Below are positions 1-7,919 of a DNA stretch of 64,000 nt, one piece after another. The stretch is from Methylobacter luteus IMV-B-3098. GTDB taxonomy: Bacteria > Pseudomonadota > Gammaproteobacteria > Methylococcales > Methylomonadaceae. Below the pieces are notes generated by a model. It ran no database searches and had not been told where the DNA came from. It worked only from the letters and a program-made list of their open reading frames with translations. Made by a program: the position numbers and the translations under genes. The DNA lies in contig NZ_KE386569.1 of the NCBI RefSeq assembly GCF_000427625.1, positions 1,326,216 to 1,390,215 of the forward strand, given 5' to 3'. Position 1 is the first letter of the stretch, and the number at the start of each line of letters is the position of its first letter.

Positions 1-1218
1 CTTGCCGGCTTTGGCCGCTTTGACCAGGGCGCTGACGATGGGCGAGTCCGCGCCGGTGCGATACAGCGTCTGCTTAATCGCCAACACATCCGGATCGACG
101 GCCGCCTGCCGCAGAAATTCGACAACCGGCGAGAACGATTCGAACGGATGATGCAGCAGGATATCATGGCGCTTGATTGCCGCGAATATGTCCTTGTTGC
201 GGGCCAGTTGCGGCGGAACGGAAGGCTTAAAAGGCGCGAACTTGAGATCGGGTCTGTCCACCAGATCAATAATTTCCTGTACCCTGTTCAGATTGACCGG
301 ACCATGCACCAGATACAGACGGTCGCGAGTCATGTCGAAGCGGCCCAGTAAAAAATTAACGGTTTCATCCGGACAATTGGCATCAATTTCCAGACGCACT
401 TCATCGCCGTAATTGCGCATGGCCAGTTCGCCTTCGACAGCCAGCAATAAATCGTCTATCGCATCATCATCAACGAAAAAGTCGCTATTACGCGTCACAC
501 GGAACTGGTAACAGCCCTTAACGGTCATGCCGTTGAACAGGTCGCCCACGAAGGCGTGAATGATCGACGACAAAAACACAAAATCAGCCGGTCCGCTGCC
601 TGTCTCCTCAGCTGGCAATTGCACAAGGCGCGGCAATGCGCGGGGCGCCTGTAAAATTGCCCTGCCGCTATTGCGGCCGAAGGCATCCTTGCCGGTCAGG
701 GAAATAATGAAATTTAAACTTTTGTTGAGTATGCGCGGAAAAGGGTGCGCCGAATCGAGGCCGACGGGCGTCAAAATCGGCAGCAGTTCATCATTAAAAT
801 AATTTTCCAGCCATTTGTGCTGCGCTTCAGTCCATTTGCTGCGGCGGATAAAGCGGATATTTTGCTCTTTGAGATTCGGGATCAGAATTTCATTAAGAAC
901 GTTATATTGCTCATCAACCAGCTGATGGGCATTGATCGAAATCTGCTCCAGCTGTTCATGCGGCGTCAAGCCATCCGGCCCTATCGCCTTGGGGTCCATA
1001 GTCGCCATCTGCAGAACACTGGCCACCCTGACCTCGAAAAACTCATCCAGATTGGAACAGGAGATGCACAGATAATTGAGCCGCTCCAGCAACGGCACAT
1101 TTTCATCCTTTGCCTGCGCCAGGACCCGCTTGTTAAACTCCAGCAAACTCAACTCGCGATTGATATACAGCTCAGGTTTATGAAGATCTATTATGTCGTC
1201 TGTTTCATTTATGTCCAT
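1..1218 (-). CDS. ppk1: polyphosphate kinase 1 (5' part, cut by window edge)
   Basis: Polyphosphate kinase 1 reversibly makes inorganic polyphosphate from ATP. The frame opens at an ATG at 1218 and stays open for 406 codons to the window edge, so about 280 residues of the usual ~690 are missing. Visible family hallmarks are RELSLLEFNKRVL near residue 22, LNYLCISCSNLDEFFEVRV near residue 50 (N and head domains), and IKQTLYRTG near the cut, at the start of the catalytic core. The histidines that are phosphorylated during catalysis lie beyond the window. The next gene upstream on this strand, a methyltransferase, ends 22 bp before this start. I saw no pho-box-like control site. Confidence 0.95.
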   Translation of the reverse strand, partial: MDINETDDIIDLHKPELYINRELSLLEFNKRVLAQAKDENVPLLERLNYLCISCSNLDEFFEVRVASVLQMATMDPKAIGPDGLTPHEQLEQISINAHQLVDEQYNVLNEILIPNLKEQNIRFIRRSKWTEAQHKWLENYFNDELLPILTPVGLDSAHPFPRILNKSLNFIISLTGKDAFGRNSGRAILQAPRALPRLVQLPAEETGSGPADFVFLSSIIHAFVGDLFNGMTVKGCYQFRVTRNSDFFVDDDAIDDLLLAVEGELAMRNYGDEVRLEIDANCPDETVNFLLGRFDMTRDRLYLVHGPVNLNRVQEIIDLVDRPDLKFAPFKPSVPPQLARNKDIFAAIKRHDILLHHPFESFSPVVEFLRQAAVDPDVLAIKQTLYRTGADSPIVSALVKAAKAGK

Positions 1219-1240
1219 TTTTTAACTACACCTTAAGCTG

Positions 1241-1900
1241 TCAGGATGCGATACCCGTGATAAAAACATGTCGGTCGCTGATTTGCTCGATTTTCAGATC
1301 CAGACCAGCTTGTGCTATTTGTCCGGCGATTTCTTCCATGCGAAACGCCGCCAGTAAAGATTGATAAAAATCCCGTTTGAGGATATCAGGCTCATCAGCC
1401 GCATAGGTGCGCACCATCGTTTGTGCCTCGTCAATGCTGGCCGGGCGTAATAAATCCATAATGACTATCTGTGTACCCGGTACCGCAAATCTTTTAATGA
1501 CGTCCCAAAGCACCATGGGATCAGGCAAATGATGCAGCAAGCTATTGCTGAAAATAATGCCATAGCTGGCTTGCGGCAAGCTTACATGAGGCAATAAACC
1601 CTGAATAAAACTTATGCGCGGCTTCAATGCATCATCTATCAATAACTTACCATAATTTATCATGGCAGCCGAACCGTCGACAGCATGCACCCTGGCCAAA
1701 GGATAAGCCCTGGCAAAACGGCAACTGATATCACCGGGCCCGCAGCCTAAATCCAACGCCGTACCGCTGAAATCAGGTTCGTTAACGAAGGCTTGCAGGC
1801 GCTCTATGAACTGGCTGTGCGGCACTTCAAAGTCCGCTTCGGCATAGGCCTTGACCTGCGCTTCATCTTCCATCAATTCCGGTTCCAATACTCTTTTCAT
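1241..1900 (-). CDS. class I SAM-dependent methyltransferase
   Basis: The 219-residue protein has a Rossmann methyltransferase fold. The SAM-binding glycine loop is ALDLGCGPGDI at about residues 47-57, followed by an acidic strand end (VHAVDGS) and the post-motif SNSLLHHLPDP. The substrate cannot be told from sequence. The size and HHLPDP motif resemble small-molecule methyltransferases more than rRNA enzymes. Its start overlaps the stop of the ACC deaminase-like gene by four bases (ATGA), so the two are probably co-transcribed and translationally coupled. ppk1 follows 22 bp downstream. Confidence 0.8.
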   Translation of the reverse strand: MKRVLEPELMEDEAQVKAYAEADFEVPHSQFIERLQAFVNEPDFSGTALDLGCGPGDISCRFARAYPLARVHAVDGSAAMINYGKLLIDDALKPRISFIQGLLPHVSLPQASYGIIFSNSLLHHLPDPMVLWDVIKRFAVPGTQIVIMDLLRPASIDEAQTMVRTYAADEPDILKRDFYQSLLAAFRMEEIAGQIAQAGLDLKIEQISDRHVFITGIAS

Positions 1901-2802
1901 TGGTCGAATCCCCTTTTCCCCTGCAGGCCGCCGGTATGGACGGCAATAATACGCTGCCCGGGCTTGAAACAGCCTTGGGCTATCAAATCGTAAAGCCCGT
2001 ACAGCATTTTGCCGGTATAGACAGGCTCCAGCGGAACATGCGTTTTTAGCTCGAAAGCCTCTATAAAGGCCATCAATTCGGCATTGACTTGCGCGAAACC
2101 GCCGAAGTGGTAATCCGGATTGATTTGCCAGTTAGCGTAAGGGCGGCTCAGCAACGATTCGACATCGGCCGTTAAAAAACCTGCGTTCTTTAACGCCGCA
2201 AAACCCATGACCGATACACTCTCCGGAACGGCTTCAATGATGCCGGCCAGCGTCGTGCCGGTGCCGCATGGCACACAAAGCATATCGTAAGGCATATCAA
2301 TTTCCCGAACCAGTTCCGCCACGCCTTTTAAGGCCAAAGTCTGCGCCCCGCCTTCGGGCAGCCAGTATTGCCGGGATTTGATGCCGGGCAAATCCTGCCA
2401 GTCTTTATAATGCCGGAGATCTCTGTAATCGGAACGCGAGACAAATTTCAGCTCCATGCCCCAATTCCGCATATCGACCAGAGTCGGGTTTAACGTGTCC
2501 GGTTGTTCGCCGCGAATAAGCCCTGTCGTTTTCAATCCCAATTCTCGCCCCACATAAGCCAGCGCATGCAGATGATTGGAATAGGCCCCGCCCATACTGA
2601 TAAGCGTATGCGCGCCTAGCGACAAGGCATGGTCCAGAATATATTTGAGCTTGCGCCATTTATTGCCGGAGATGACCGGATGCAGCAAATCGTCGCGCTT
2701 GACCCATAGCTCGATTCCGTAATGGTCAAGCATCGGATCTTGAATCCTTGATAGAATGGACTTGTCGAAGGTTTTTTCCAGTTGAATCAGTTCCGGGTGC
2801 AT
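1897..2802 (-). CDS. PLP-dependent ACC deaminase / D-cysteine desulfhydrase family protein
   Basis: A 301-residue fold-type II pyridoxal-phosphate enzyme. SGNKWRKLKYI contains the expected Schiff-base lysine (about K48), and GGAYSNHLHA (about residues 71-80) is the cofactor phosphate/catalytic loop. A glycine-rich phosphate-binding stretch (PCGTGTTLAGI) lies further on. Known family members deaminate 1-aminocyclopropane-1-carboxylate or desulfurate D-cysteine. Sequence alone does not separate these, and many environmental copies are probably desulfhydrases. Its start codon lies only two bases from the divergent SRAP start, so at least one promoter must sit inside the other gene or a true start is internal. 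Confidence 0.85.
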   Translation of the reverse strand: MHPELIQLEKTFDKSILSRIQDPMLDHYGIELWVKRDDLLHPVISGNKWRKLKYILDHALSLGAHTLISMGGAYSNHLHALAYVGRELGLKTTGLIRGEQPDTLNPTLVDMRNWGMELKFVSRSDYRDLRHYKDWQDLPGIKSRQYWLPEGGAQTLALKGVAELVREIDMPYDMLCVPCGTGTTLAGIIEAVPESVSVMGFAALKNAGFLTADVESLLSRPYANWQINPDYHFGGFAQVNAELMAFIEAFELKTHVPLEPVYTGKMLYGLYDLIAQGCFKPGQRIIAVHTGGLQGKRGFDQ

Positions 2803-2804
2803 TT

Positions 2805-3458
2805 ATGTGTGGACGTTTTGTATTGATCGCATCAGAGCAGCAGATTATTGAACATTTCAGCCTGCGGCGTCTGGCTAATTATCAACCTGACTATAACATT
2901 CCGCCAGGACAAAAAATTCTCAATATCGTTCAACTTGAAGACGGCAGCAACAAAGCCGCCTACCTGCATTGGGGATTGATTCCCTCCTGGTCCAAGGACC
3001 GCGGCATCGGCAATCGATTGATCAATGCCCGGGCCGAAACGCTGATAGAAAAACCATCGTTCAGATCGGCCTACAGGAAGCGCCGCTGCCTGATTCCGGC
3101 AACCGGTTTTTATGAATGGCAGCGCACCGAATCGGGCAAGCATCCTTATCATATCCATTATCCGGATAACCATTTGTTTGCTTTTGCAGGACTTTGGGAG
3201 CACTGGAAAAATGAGACGGAAACGATCTATTCCTGTGCCATTGTCACGACAGCGGCCGACGCTAAAATCGCATCGATCCACGACCGCATGCCTGTCGTCA
3301 TCAGGCCCGAACAGTACGCCAGCTGGCTGGATAAAAAAACCGAAGCGGTTGATGTCTTGTCTTTTGATCAGTCAGCCGCTTACCGCGATATGCTGCTGAC
3401 GCCGGTCAGCAATCGCGTTAACAATCCGGTGCATAACGATGCGGGCTGTTTATCTTGA
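2805..3458 (+). CDS. SRAP domain protein (YedK/HMCES-type abasic-site shield)
   Basis: The family crosslinks covalently to abasic sites in single-stranded DNA through the amino-terminal cysteine. I chose the ATG at 2805, not an upstream in-frame start, because the mature protein must begin MCGRF with Cys2 exposed. The product is 217 residues. Other family signatures are INARAET (about residue 76), LIPATGFYEW (about residue 100) and IHDRMPVVI (about residue 160), which carry the active-site Asn, Glu and His. It is transcribed away from the ACC deaminase-like gene with two bases between the starts, and tRNA-Val follows on the other strand. Confidence 0.93.
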   Translation: MCGRFVLIASEQQIIEHFSLRRLANYQPDYNIPPGQKILNIVQLEDGSNKAAYLHWGLIPSWSKDRGIGNRLINARAETLIEKPSFRSAYRKRRCLIPATGFYEWQRTESGKHPYHIHYPDNHLFAFAGLWEHWKNETETIYSCAIVTTAADAKIASIHDRMPVVIRPEQYASWLDKKTEAVDVLSFDQSAAYRDMLLTPVSNRVNNPVHNDAGCLS

Positions 3459-3525
3459 AGGATTTATTCGTAAGAATGCCGGTTTCGAAGTAAAAACTTC
3501 TAACCGATAAGGAAGCTTTAAAGTC

Positions 3526-3601
3526 TGGTGGGTGCTGAGGGGTTCGAACCCCCGACCCTCGCCTTGTAAGGGCGATGCTCTCCCAGCTGAGCTAAGCACC
3601 C
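3526..3601 (-). tRNA. tRNA-Val (anticodon UAC)
   Basis: Read on the minus strand, a complete 76-nt cloverleaf is visible. The acceptor stem is GGGTGCT/AGCACCC, the D arm contains AGCTGGGAGAG, the anticodon loop is CTTACAA with TAC complementary to 3566-3568, the T loop is TTCGAAC, and CCA is encoded at the 3' end (3526-3528). The anticodon reads GUN valine codons. It lies about 100 bp downstream of cmoM on the same strand. CmoM acts in the pathway that modifies wobble U34 in tRNAs of this class. Confidence 0.97.
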
Positions 3602-3702
3602 GACTTAGAGCCCGGCATTTTACACAACGAAAAATAAAAAGCAAGCCTGTTTATGAGGATATAACACTCAATTAAAATATTTTTTAAAATATTGCCTGAA
3701 AA

Positions 3703-4467
3703 TCAATCCCGCCGCGCGACCAGATGAATATAGCGCCCCATCTCGCGATAAGTCGGCATCCGGCAATGGCGGTATTCCAGCTCAAACAGCTCATCCAGAT
3801 CACTTTGCTCCCGAACGGCACGAGTCAGGTAATCATGAAACACGCGAATGCCGGTATGGGCCGTTACGGCAAAGCCCCATTGCCGAAGCTGATCGATAAC
3901 CTCATGGGGATATTGCGGATTGGGCGGCGTCAGATTCTTGCCCTTGCCCATATAGCTGTCATCGAGCAGATGTTTCCAGCGCCATTCACCTTTCAGGGCA
4001 TTGGTATAAATCATGGCATTTCGATTATAAAACAACAGCGACAGCGAACCTCCCGGCTTGACCTGATTGGCTATTGTCTGTAAAGACGGCATGGGATCGG
4101 CCAGCCATTCCAGCACGGCATGAAACAGCACCAGATCAAACTGGGGCAATTGCGGCGCCAGCGTTTGCGCGGCGGCATGATGAAACTGCGCCGATAAACC
4201 GGCCTCGGCAAATTGACGCTCCGCGCGCGCCAGCATTTTTTCCGACAAATCGCACAGCGTCAGCCTATGTCCCTGTTCTGCAAACCACAGACTGATCTGT
4301 GCAAACCCGCAACCGGCGTCCCATACCGTCAGCGGTTCATGCCGGTAAAAGCTGTCAAGATCTTCCTTGACCAGCTTAAGCCGCCAGTCGCCTTTATGCG
4401 TGTCATAGATTCTCTGCTCAAACTTTTTGATCAGGGAGTCAAAATTTCGGTCTTGTTGCGGTTTCAT
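3703..4467 (-). CDS. cmoM: tRNA 5-carboxymethoxyuridine methyltransferase CmoM
   Basis: CmoM (formerly SmtA) methylates 5-carboxymethoxyuridine at wobble position 34 of several tRNAs to the methyl ester. The 254-residue protein matches the family along its length: QDRNFD near the N-terminus, VWDAGCGFAQISLWFAEQG (SAM loop, about residues 48-66), LCDLSEKML, LFHAVLEWLADP (about residue 136), LSLLFYNRNA, and the C-terminal IRVFHDYL and GRYIHLVARRD. The intact family signatures make this assignment firmer than for the other methyltransferase in the window. It precedes the tRNA-Val(UAC) gene on the same strand and may be read into it. Confidence 0.92.
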   Translation of the reverse strand: MKPQQDRNFDSLIKKFEQRIYDTHKGDWRLKLVKEDLDSFYRHEPLTVWDAGCGFAQISLWFAEQGHRLTLCDLSEKMLARAERQFAEAGLSAQFHHAAAQTLAPQLPQFDLVLFHAVLEWLADPMPSLQTIANQVKPGGSLSLLFYNRNAMIYTNALKGEWRWKHLLDDSYMGKGKNLTPPNPQYPHEVIDQLRQWGFAVTAHTGIRVFHDYLTRAVREQSDLDELFELEYRHCRMPTYREMGRYIHLVARRD

Positions 4468-4524
4468 TCGATGGGGAAGTCAGAGGAAGTATGATCAGAA
4501 GCAGGATACGCATTTATTCCGCGG

Positions 4525-4596
4525 AGGGTATCGCGCACCATTTTTAAAACGTTTTTAGTGAATCAAGCCCAAAATGGTGCGCTATGCGTACCCTAC
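4525..4596. repeat. diverged copy of the TAGGGTACGC palindromic repeat
   Basis: The arm GCGCACCATTTT pairs with AAAATGGTGCGC. The outer ends read AGGGTA and TACCCT, and the right arm carries four extra bases. The right end CTATGCGTACCCTA matches the ends of the repeats at 31967, 37841 and 54432, although the interior differs. No open reading frame lies inside. Confidence 0.6.
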
Positions 4597-4648
4597 CGGA
4601 CTTGCTGTCCTGCGAAGACTCACATTGTAACTGATGTTGATTCAAGAT

Positions 4649-4672
4649 AAAAAAAACCTGCCCGAAGGCAGG
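4649..4672 (-). terminator. rho-independent terminator (minus strand)
   Basis: A six-base-pair stem CCTGCC/GGCAGG with the stable tetraloop CGAA lies at 4657-4672. On the minus strand it is followed by eight U residues (A tract 4649-4656). It would end a transcript coming from the folP side. Confidence 0.85.
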
Positions 4673-4705
4673 TAAAAAGTAGAACAAACAGGACCCGCTT
4701 GTTCT

Positions 4706-4786
4706 TCACCAGGAAGGAAGTAATCTACTGCAAAAAACTCTAGCGATGTTTCTCCATGCGTCTAAAACTGGAGTCACGGTTTTCAT
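4706..4786 (-). CDS. possible 26-residue small protein, or part of a small RNA
   Basis: An ATG at 4786 opens 26 codons ending in TGA at 4706. The product has a basic, amphipathic look (WRNIARVF in the middle, ending LLPSW). A stem (GAACAA/TTGTTC) and the terminator at 4649-4672 follow directly, so the unit would be compact. The upstream ribosome-binding site is weak and no homologue is recognised. The alternative is a non-coding RNA whose terminator is real while the ORF is chance. Confidence 0.25.
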   Translation of the reverse strand: MKTVTPVLDAWRNIARVFCSRLLPSW

Positions 4787-5078
4787 GATGGGTACTTTTT
4801 CGTATCCTGAAAAATACTCATTGGCTATTCAATCTGGTAACAACCGCTGCTTACGAACAGCTTCCTGCTACAGTAACGCATCATGACGTGACTTACATTA
4901 TTAATACAGCAATAATCTTGCCAAGTTCTATCTTCAGTTTTATCAACGCTTTCAGGTTATCGAATGGCAGTCGTTTGTTGGAAAAGCAACAAAGATTGTT
5001 GATTTTCTGTTCATGCAGGAACAGCGCGAAGAGAGCGACCCCTGGCTCTTGACTGTTTAAGGTAGAGTACGCGGCAGA

Positions 5079-5909
5079 TTACAGGCTCTGCCTGCTCTGC
5101 TTGATCGCCCACGCCACATCCGCCGCCTGCCGGTTTTCCCTGACATCATGCACGCGAAACATCTGCACGCCCGCCATGATGCCTAAAGCCGTGGTCACGG
5201 CAGTGGCGATCACCAGCTCGGACGGTTCCGATACATCGCAGATGGTGCCCATGAAACGCTTGCGGCTGGTGCCCAGCAAGACAGGATAGCCTGCAGCCAC
5301 GAACGCATCAAGATGCGCCAGCAGATCGAGATTGTCCTGCTTGCGTTTGCCGAATCCGATGCCCGGATCGATGGCTATTCTTTTCTTTTTAATGCCGGCC
5401 TTTAATGCCGCATCAATTTGCTGATATAGCGCGGCCAGCACATCCTGCACGACATCGTCGTAATAAGGATTATCCTGCATGGTTTTCGGCGTGCCCTGGC
5501 TGTGCATCAAGATAATCGGCGCATCGGTTTCGGCGGCCAGCGCCAGGATAGCCTCATCATCACGGCCTGCCGAAATATCGTTGATGATGTCGGCGCCGGC
5601 CTCAAGCGCCGCTCTGGCGACGGCACTCAAGGTCGTATCGATACTGATCGGAATATCGGCCGATACCTGTCGCCTGATCGCGGCAATCACCGGCACCACA
5701 CGCTGTATCTGTGCATCGGCGGCAACCGGTTCGGAACCCGGCCGGGTCGATTCGCCGCCTATGTCGATAATATCGGCGCCTTCGTCCAGCATGCGCCGCG
5801 CCTGCCGGACAGCGGCATCGACGTCCGAATACTGGCCGCCGTCGGAAAAACTGTCCGGCGTGACATTCAAAATCCCCATAATCAGCGGTTTGTCGATATG
5901 GCCGAACAT
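5079..5909 (-). CDS. folP: dihydropteroate synthase
   Basis: FolP condenses 6-hydroxymethyl-dihydropterin pyrophosphate with p-aminobenzoate in folate synthesis. The 276-residue protein has the family motifs in order: MGILNVTPDSFSDGG (about residues 11-25), DIIDIGGESTRPG (about 46-58), IDPGIGFGK (about 176-184), LLGTSRKRFMG (about 208) and the C-terminal RVHDV. Length is normal. The gene is divergent from the cofactor operon that starts at 5998, which itself encodes a second, highly diverged dihydropteroate synthase-like protein. The folate and methanopterin routes therefore share this locus. Confidence 0.97.
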   Translation of the reverse strand: MFGHIDKPLIMGILNVTPDSFSDGGQYSDVDAAVRQARRMLDEGADIIDIGGESTRPGSEPVAADAQIQRVVPVIAAIRRQVSADIPISIDTTLSAVARAALEAGADIINDISAGRDDEAILALAAETDAPIILMHSQGTPKTMQDNPYYDDVVQDVLAALYQQIDAALKAGIKKKRIAIDPGIGFGKRKQDNLDLLAHLDAFVAAGYPVLLGTSRKRFMGTICDVSEPSELVIATAVTTALGIMAGVQMFRVHDVRENRQAADVAWAIKQSRQSL

Positions 5910-5997
5910 GCTTGATCTCCTGTGCGCATTGCTGTGTGTTTATTCAGGTATAATAAAAAAGTCATTGATTATAACGAAATCCTTTCGACCCTGAATA

Positions 5998-6534
5998 ATG
6001 ATTAAACCACGTTTAGCCTGGGCCATTACCGGCTCCGGCCATTACATAGAAGAGTGCCTGGATTTCCTCCTGACCCTGGATGATGTCGACTTGTATATCA
6101 GCCAGGCCGGCGAGGAAGTGCTTAAAATGTACGGCATCGATCTGAGTGATATCCGCGCGAAAATGCCGGTGTATCGCGATAAAGCCGCCTCGGCGCCGCC
6201 GGTCGGGCATTTTTACAAGGGTCATTATCATACCTTCGTAATGGCGCCGGCTACGTCTAACACGGTTGCCAAATGCGTGCTGGGGATCGCCGATTCGCTC
6301 GTGACCAATTTATATGCGCAGGCCGGGAAATGCAGAGTGCCCAGCATTGTCTATCCTTGCGATACCGCGCCGGAAATGGAGACGACGGCGCCGGGCGGAA
6401 AAGTCATGGTTTATCCGCGCAGGATCGATCTGGAAGCCACCGAGAAACTGCGCACATTTGAATACACGACGGTCGTTGACAATGTCGACGAACTAATCAT
6501 CAAAGTGAATGAACGGCTTAAGACCCTAAAATGA
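5998..6534 (+). CDS. archaeal-type flavoprotein, probable dihydromethanopterin reductase (DmrB/DmrX/AfpA family)
   Basis: A 178-residue protein of the flavodoxin-like HFCD family. The N-terminal AWAITGSGHYIEECLDFL is the flavin phosphate loop, and APATSNTVAKCVLGIADSLV (about residues 82-101) and YPCDTAP follow. Archaeal DmrB and proteobacterial DmrX relatives reduce dihydromethanopterin to tetrahydromethanopterin, the C1 carrier used by methanotrophs to oxidise formaldehyde. The assignment to that step rests on the family and on the following three genes, all linked to methanopterin/methanofuran synthesis. It overlaps the next gene by four bases (ATGA) and begins the operon 88 bp from the divergent folP. 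Confidence 0.82.
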   Translation: MIKPRLAWAITGSGHYIEECLDFLLTLDDVDLYISQAGEEVLKMYGIDLSDIRAKMPVYRDKAASAPPVGHFYKGHYHTFVMAPATSNTVAKCVLGIADSLVTNLYAQAGKCRVPSIVYPCDTAPEMETTAPGGKVMVYPRRIDLEATEKLRTFEYTTVVDNVDELIIKVNERLKTLK

Positions 6535-7919
6535 GCGAACACATACTCTTTCTGACCGGCAGGCTGGCGGAAAAACAGCTGCACGCGATCCTCGGAAAAA
6601 TGCAGCCGGCCTTCACCTACACGGTGCATGAACTGGGCCTTAAAGTCGCCGCCCTGATGACCGCAGACATGATAGCCCGGCGCCTGACCGATACGTTCGG
6701 CGCCGACCGCATTCTCGTGCCGGGGCGCTGCCGCGGCGATCTGGACACGTTATCAAAGAATTTGGGCATTCCGGTGGAACGCGGGCCGGAAGAATTGAAG
6801 GATTTGCCGCAGTTTTTCGGCCAGGCGGCGCACAAGATCGATTTAGGCCGCTACAGCGTCAAAATCTTCGCCGAAATCACCGATGCGCCAAATATCACCG
6901 TTGAAGAAGTTGTCAGACGCGCTTATTACTATAAACAAAACGGCGCCGATGTGATCGACATAGGCTGCCTGCCGAGCACCGATTTCCCGCACATGGAAGA
7001 CATCATCGGCACGTTGAAACAGGAAGGCTTCACGGTCAGCATCGACTCGCTCGAAAACGACGATTTGCTCAGGGGCGGCAAGGCCGGCGCGGACTATCTA
7101 CTCAGCCTGCACGAGAGCAGCCTTTGGATCGCCGACGAAGTGGAATCAACACCGATTCTGATCCCCAAAAAACATGAAGATCTGGCTTCACTGGACCGGG
7201 CCATTCAAGGCATGCAGGCCAAAAACCGCGCCTTTATCGTCGATCCCATTCTGGATCCCCTGCACTTCGGTTTTACGGCTTCGATCGTGCGCTATCATGA
7301 AGTCAGGAAAAATTATCCCGATATCGAAATGATGCTCGGCGTCGGCAACATTACCGAGCTGACGCATGCCGACACCATGGGCATGAATGCCCTGCTGCTG
7401 GGCATTTGCTCGGAACTCAATATCAACAGCATTCTGGCTACCGAAGTCAGCAAGCATGCCTGCCGGGCCGTCAAGGAAGCCGATCTGGCGCGCCGCATCA
7501 TGTTTGCGGCCAAAGAGCACAATATGCTGCCCAAACATATCGATCCGGGTTTGATGGCCCTGCATGAGATATCGCCATTCCCGTACCAACTGGAAGAAAT
7601 CAAGGAACTGGCCTCGCAAATCCGAGACCCCAGTTTCCGCATCCAGATCAGCGCCGAAGGACTGCATATTTTCAACCGCGACGGCTTTCACAGCGCGACC
7701 GATCCGTTCGATCTGTATCCCAAACTGCAGGTTGAGAACGACGGCGGCCACGCCTTTTACCTGGGCGTCGAACTGGCGCGCGCCGAAATCGCCTGGCTGC
7801 TCGGCAAGCGCTTCACTCAGGATCAGTCCTTGACCTGGGGCTGCGCCGCCAACACGACGGAACCCACTGTCGACCTGCACACCTTCAAGCCGGCAGGCAC
7901 CACCTTGCAAAAAAAATAA
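6531..7919 (+). CDS. dihydropteroate synthase-related protein (DUF6513 type) of methanopterin synthesis
   Basis: A 462-residue protein. An N-terminal domain of about 115 residues (DUF6513-like) precedes a TIM-barrel pterin-binding domain with DVIDIGCLPSTDFPH (about 140-154), FTVSIDSLEND and FIVDPILDPLHFGFTASI (about 236-253). These echo FolP motifs, but the FolP glycine-rich pterin loops are altered. Methylotroph genomes carry this family with methanopterin genes, and it is thought to form the pterin-arylamine bond of that cofactor. The exact step here is inferred. It is flanked by an ATGA overlap upstream and a one-base stop/start overlap downstream, which indicates tight coupling. Confidence 0.85.
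   Translation: MSEHILFLTGRLAEKQLHAILGKMQPAFTYTVHELGLKVAALMTADMIARRLTDTFGADRILVPGRCRGDLDTLSKNLGIPVERGPEELKDLPQFFGQAAHKIDLGRYSVKIFAEITDAPNITVEEVVRRAYYYKQNGADVIDIGCLPSTDFPHMEDIIGTLKQEGFTVSIDSLENDDLLRGGKAGADYLLSLHESSLWIADEVESTPILIPKKHEDLASLDRAIQGMQAKNRAFIVDPILDPLHFGFTASIVRYHEVRKNYPDIEMMLGVGNITELTHADTMGMNALLLGICSELNINSILATEVSKHACRAVKEADLARRIMFAAKEHNMLPKHIDPGLMALHEISPFPYQLEEIKELASQIRDPSFRIQISAEGLHIFNRDGFHSATDPFDLYPKLQVENDGGHAFYLGVELARAEIAWLLGKRFTQDQSLTWGCAANTTEPTVDLHTFKPAGTTLQKK

Larger units (their letters stand above)
4468..5078. other. gene-poor interval between folP and cmoM
   Basis: About 610 bp without a conventional gene. It holds an imperfect palindromic repeat (4525-4596), a clean rho-independent terminator for the minus strand (4649-4672) and a 26-codon minus-strand ORF just upstream of it (4706-4786). 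The rest, 4790-5078, is AT-rich and shows no family I recognise. A terminator about 400 bp past the folP stop suggests either a long folP 3' UTR or a separate short minus-strand transcript. Confidence 0.6.

Noticed and set aside
1241-1900. Assigning the methyltransferase to ubiquinone or rRNA modification
   Set aside because: Only general SAM-binding motifs are visible; nothing identifies the substrate.
7188-7910. Antisense ORF inside the dihydropteroate synthase-like gene
   Set aside because: It is a shadow frame of a strongly conserved gene with no matching motifs.
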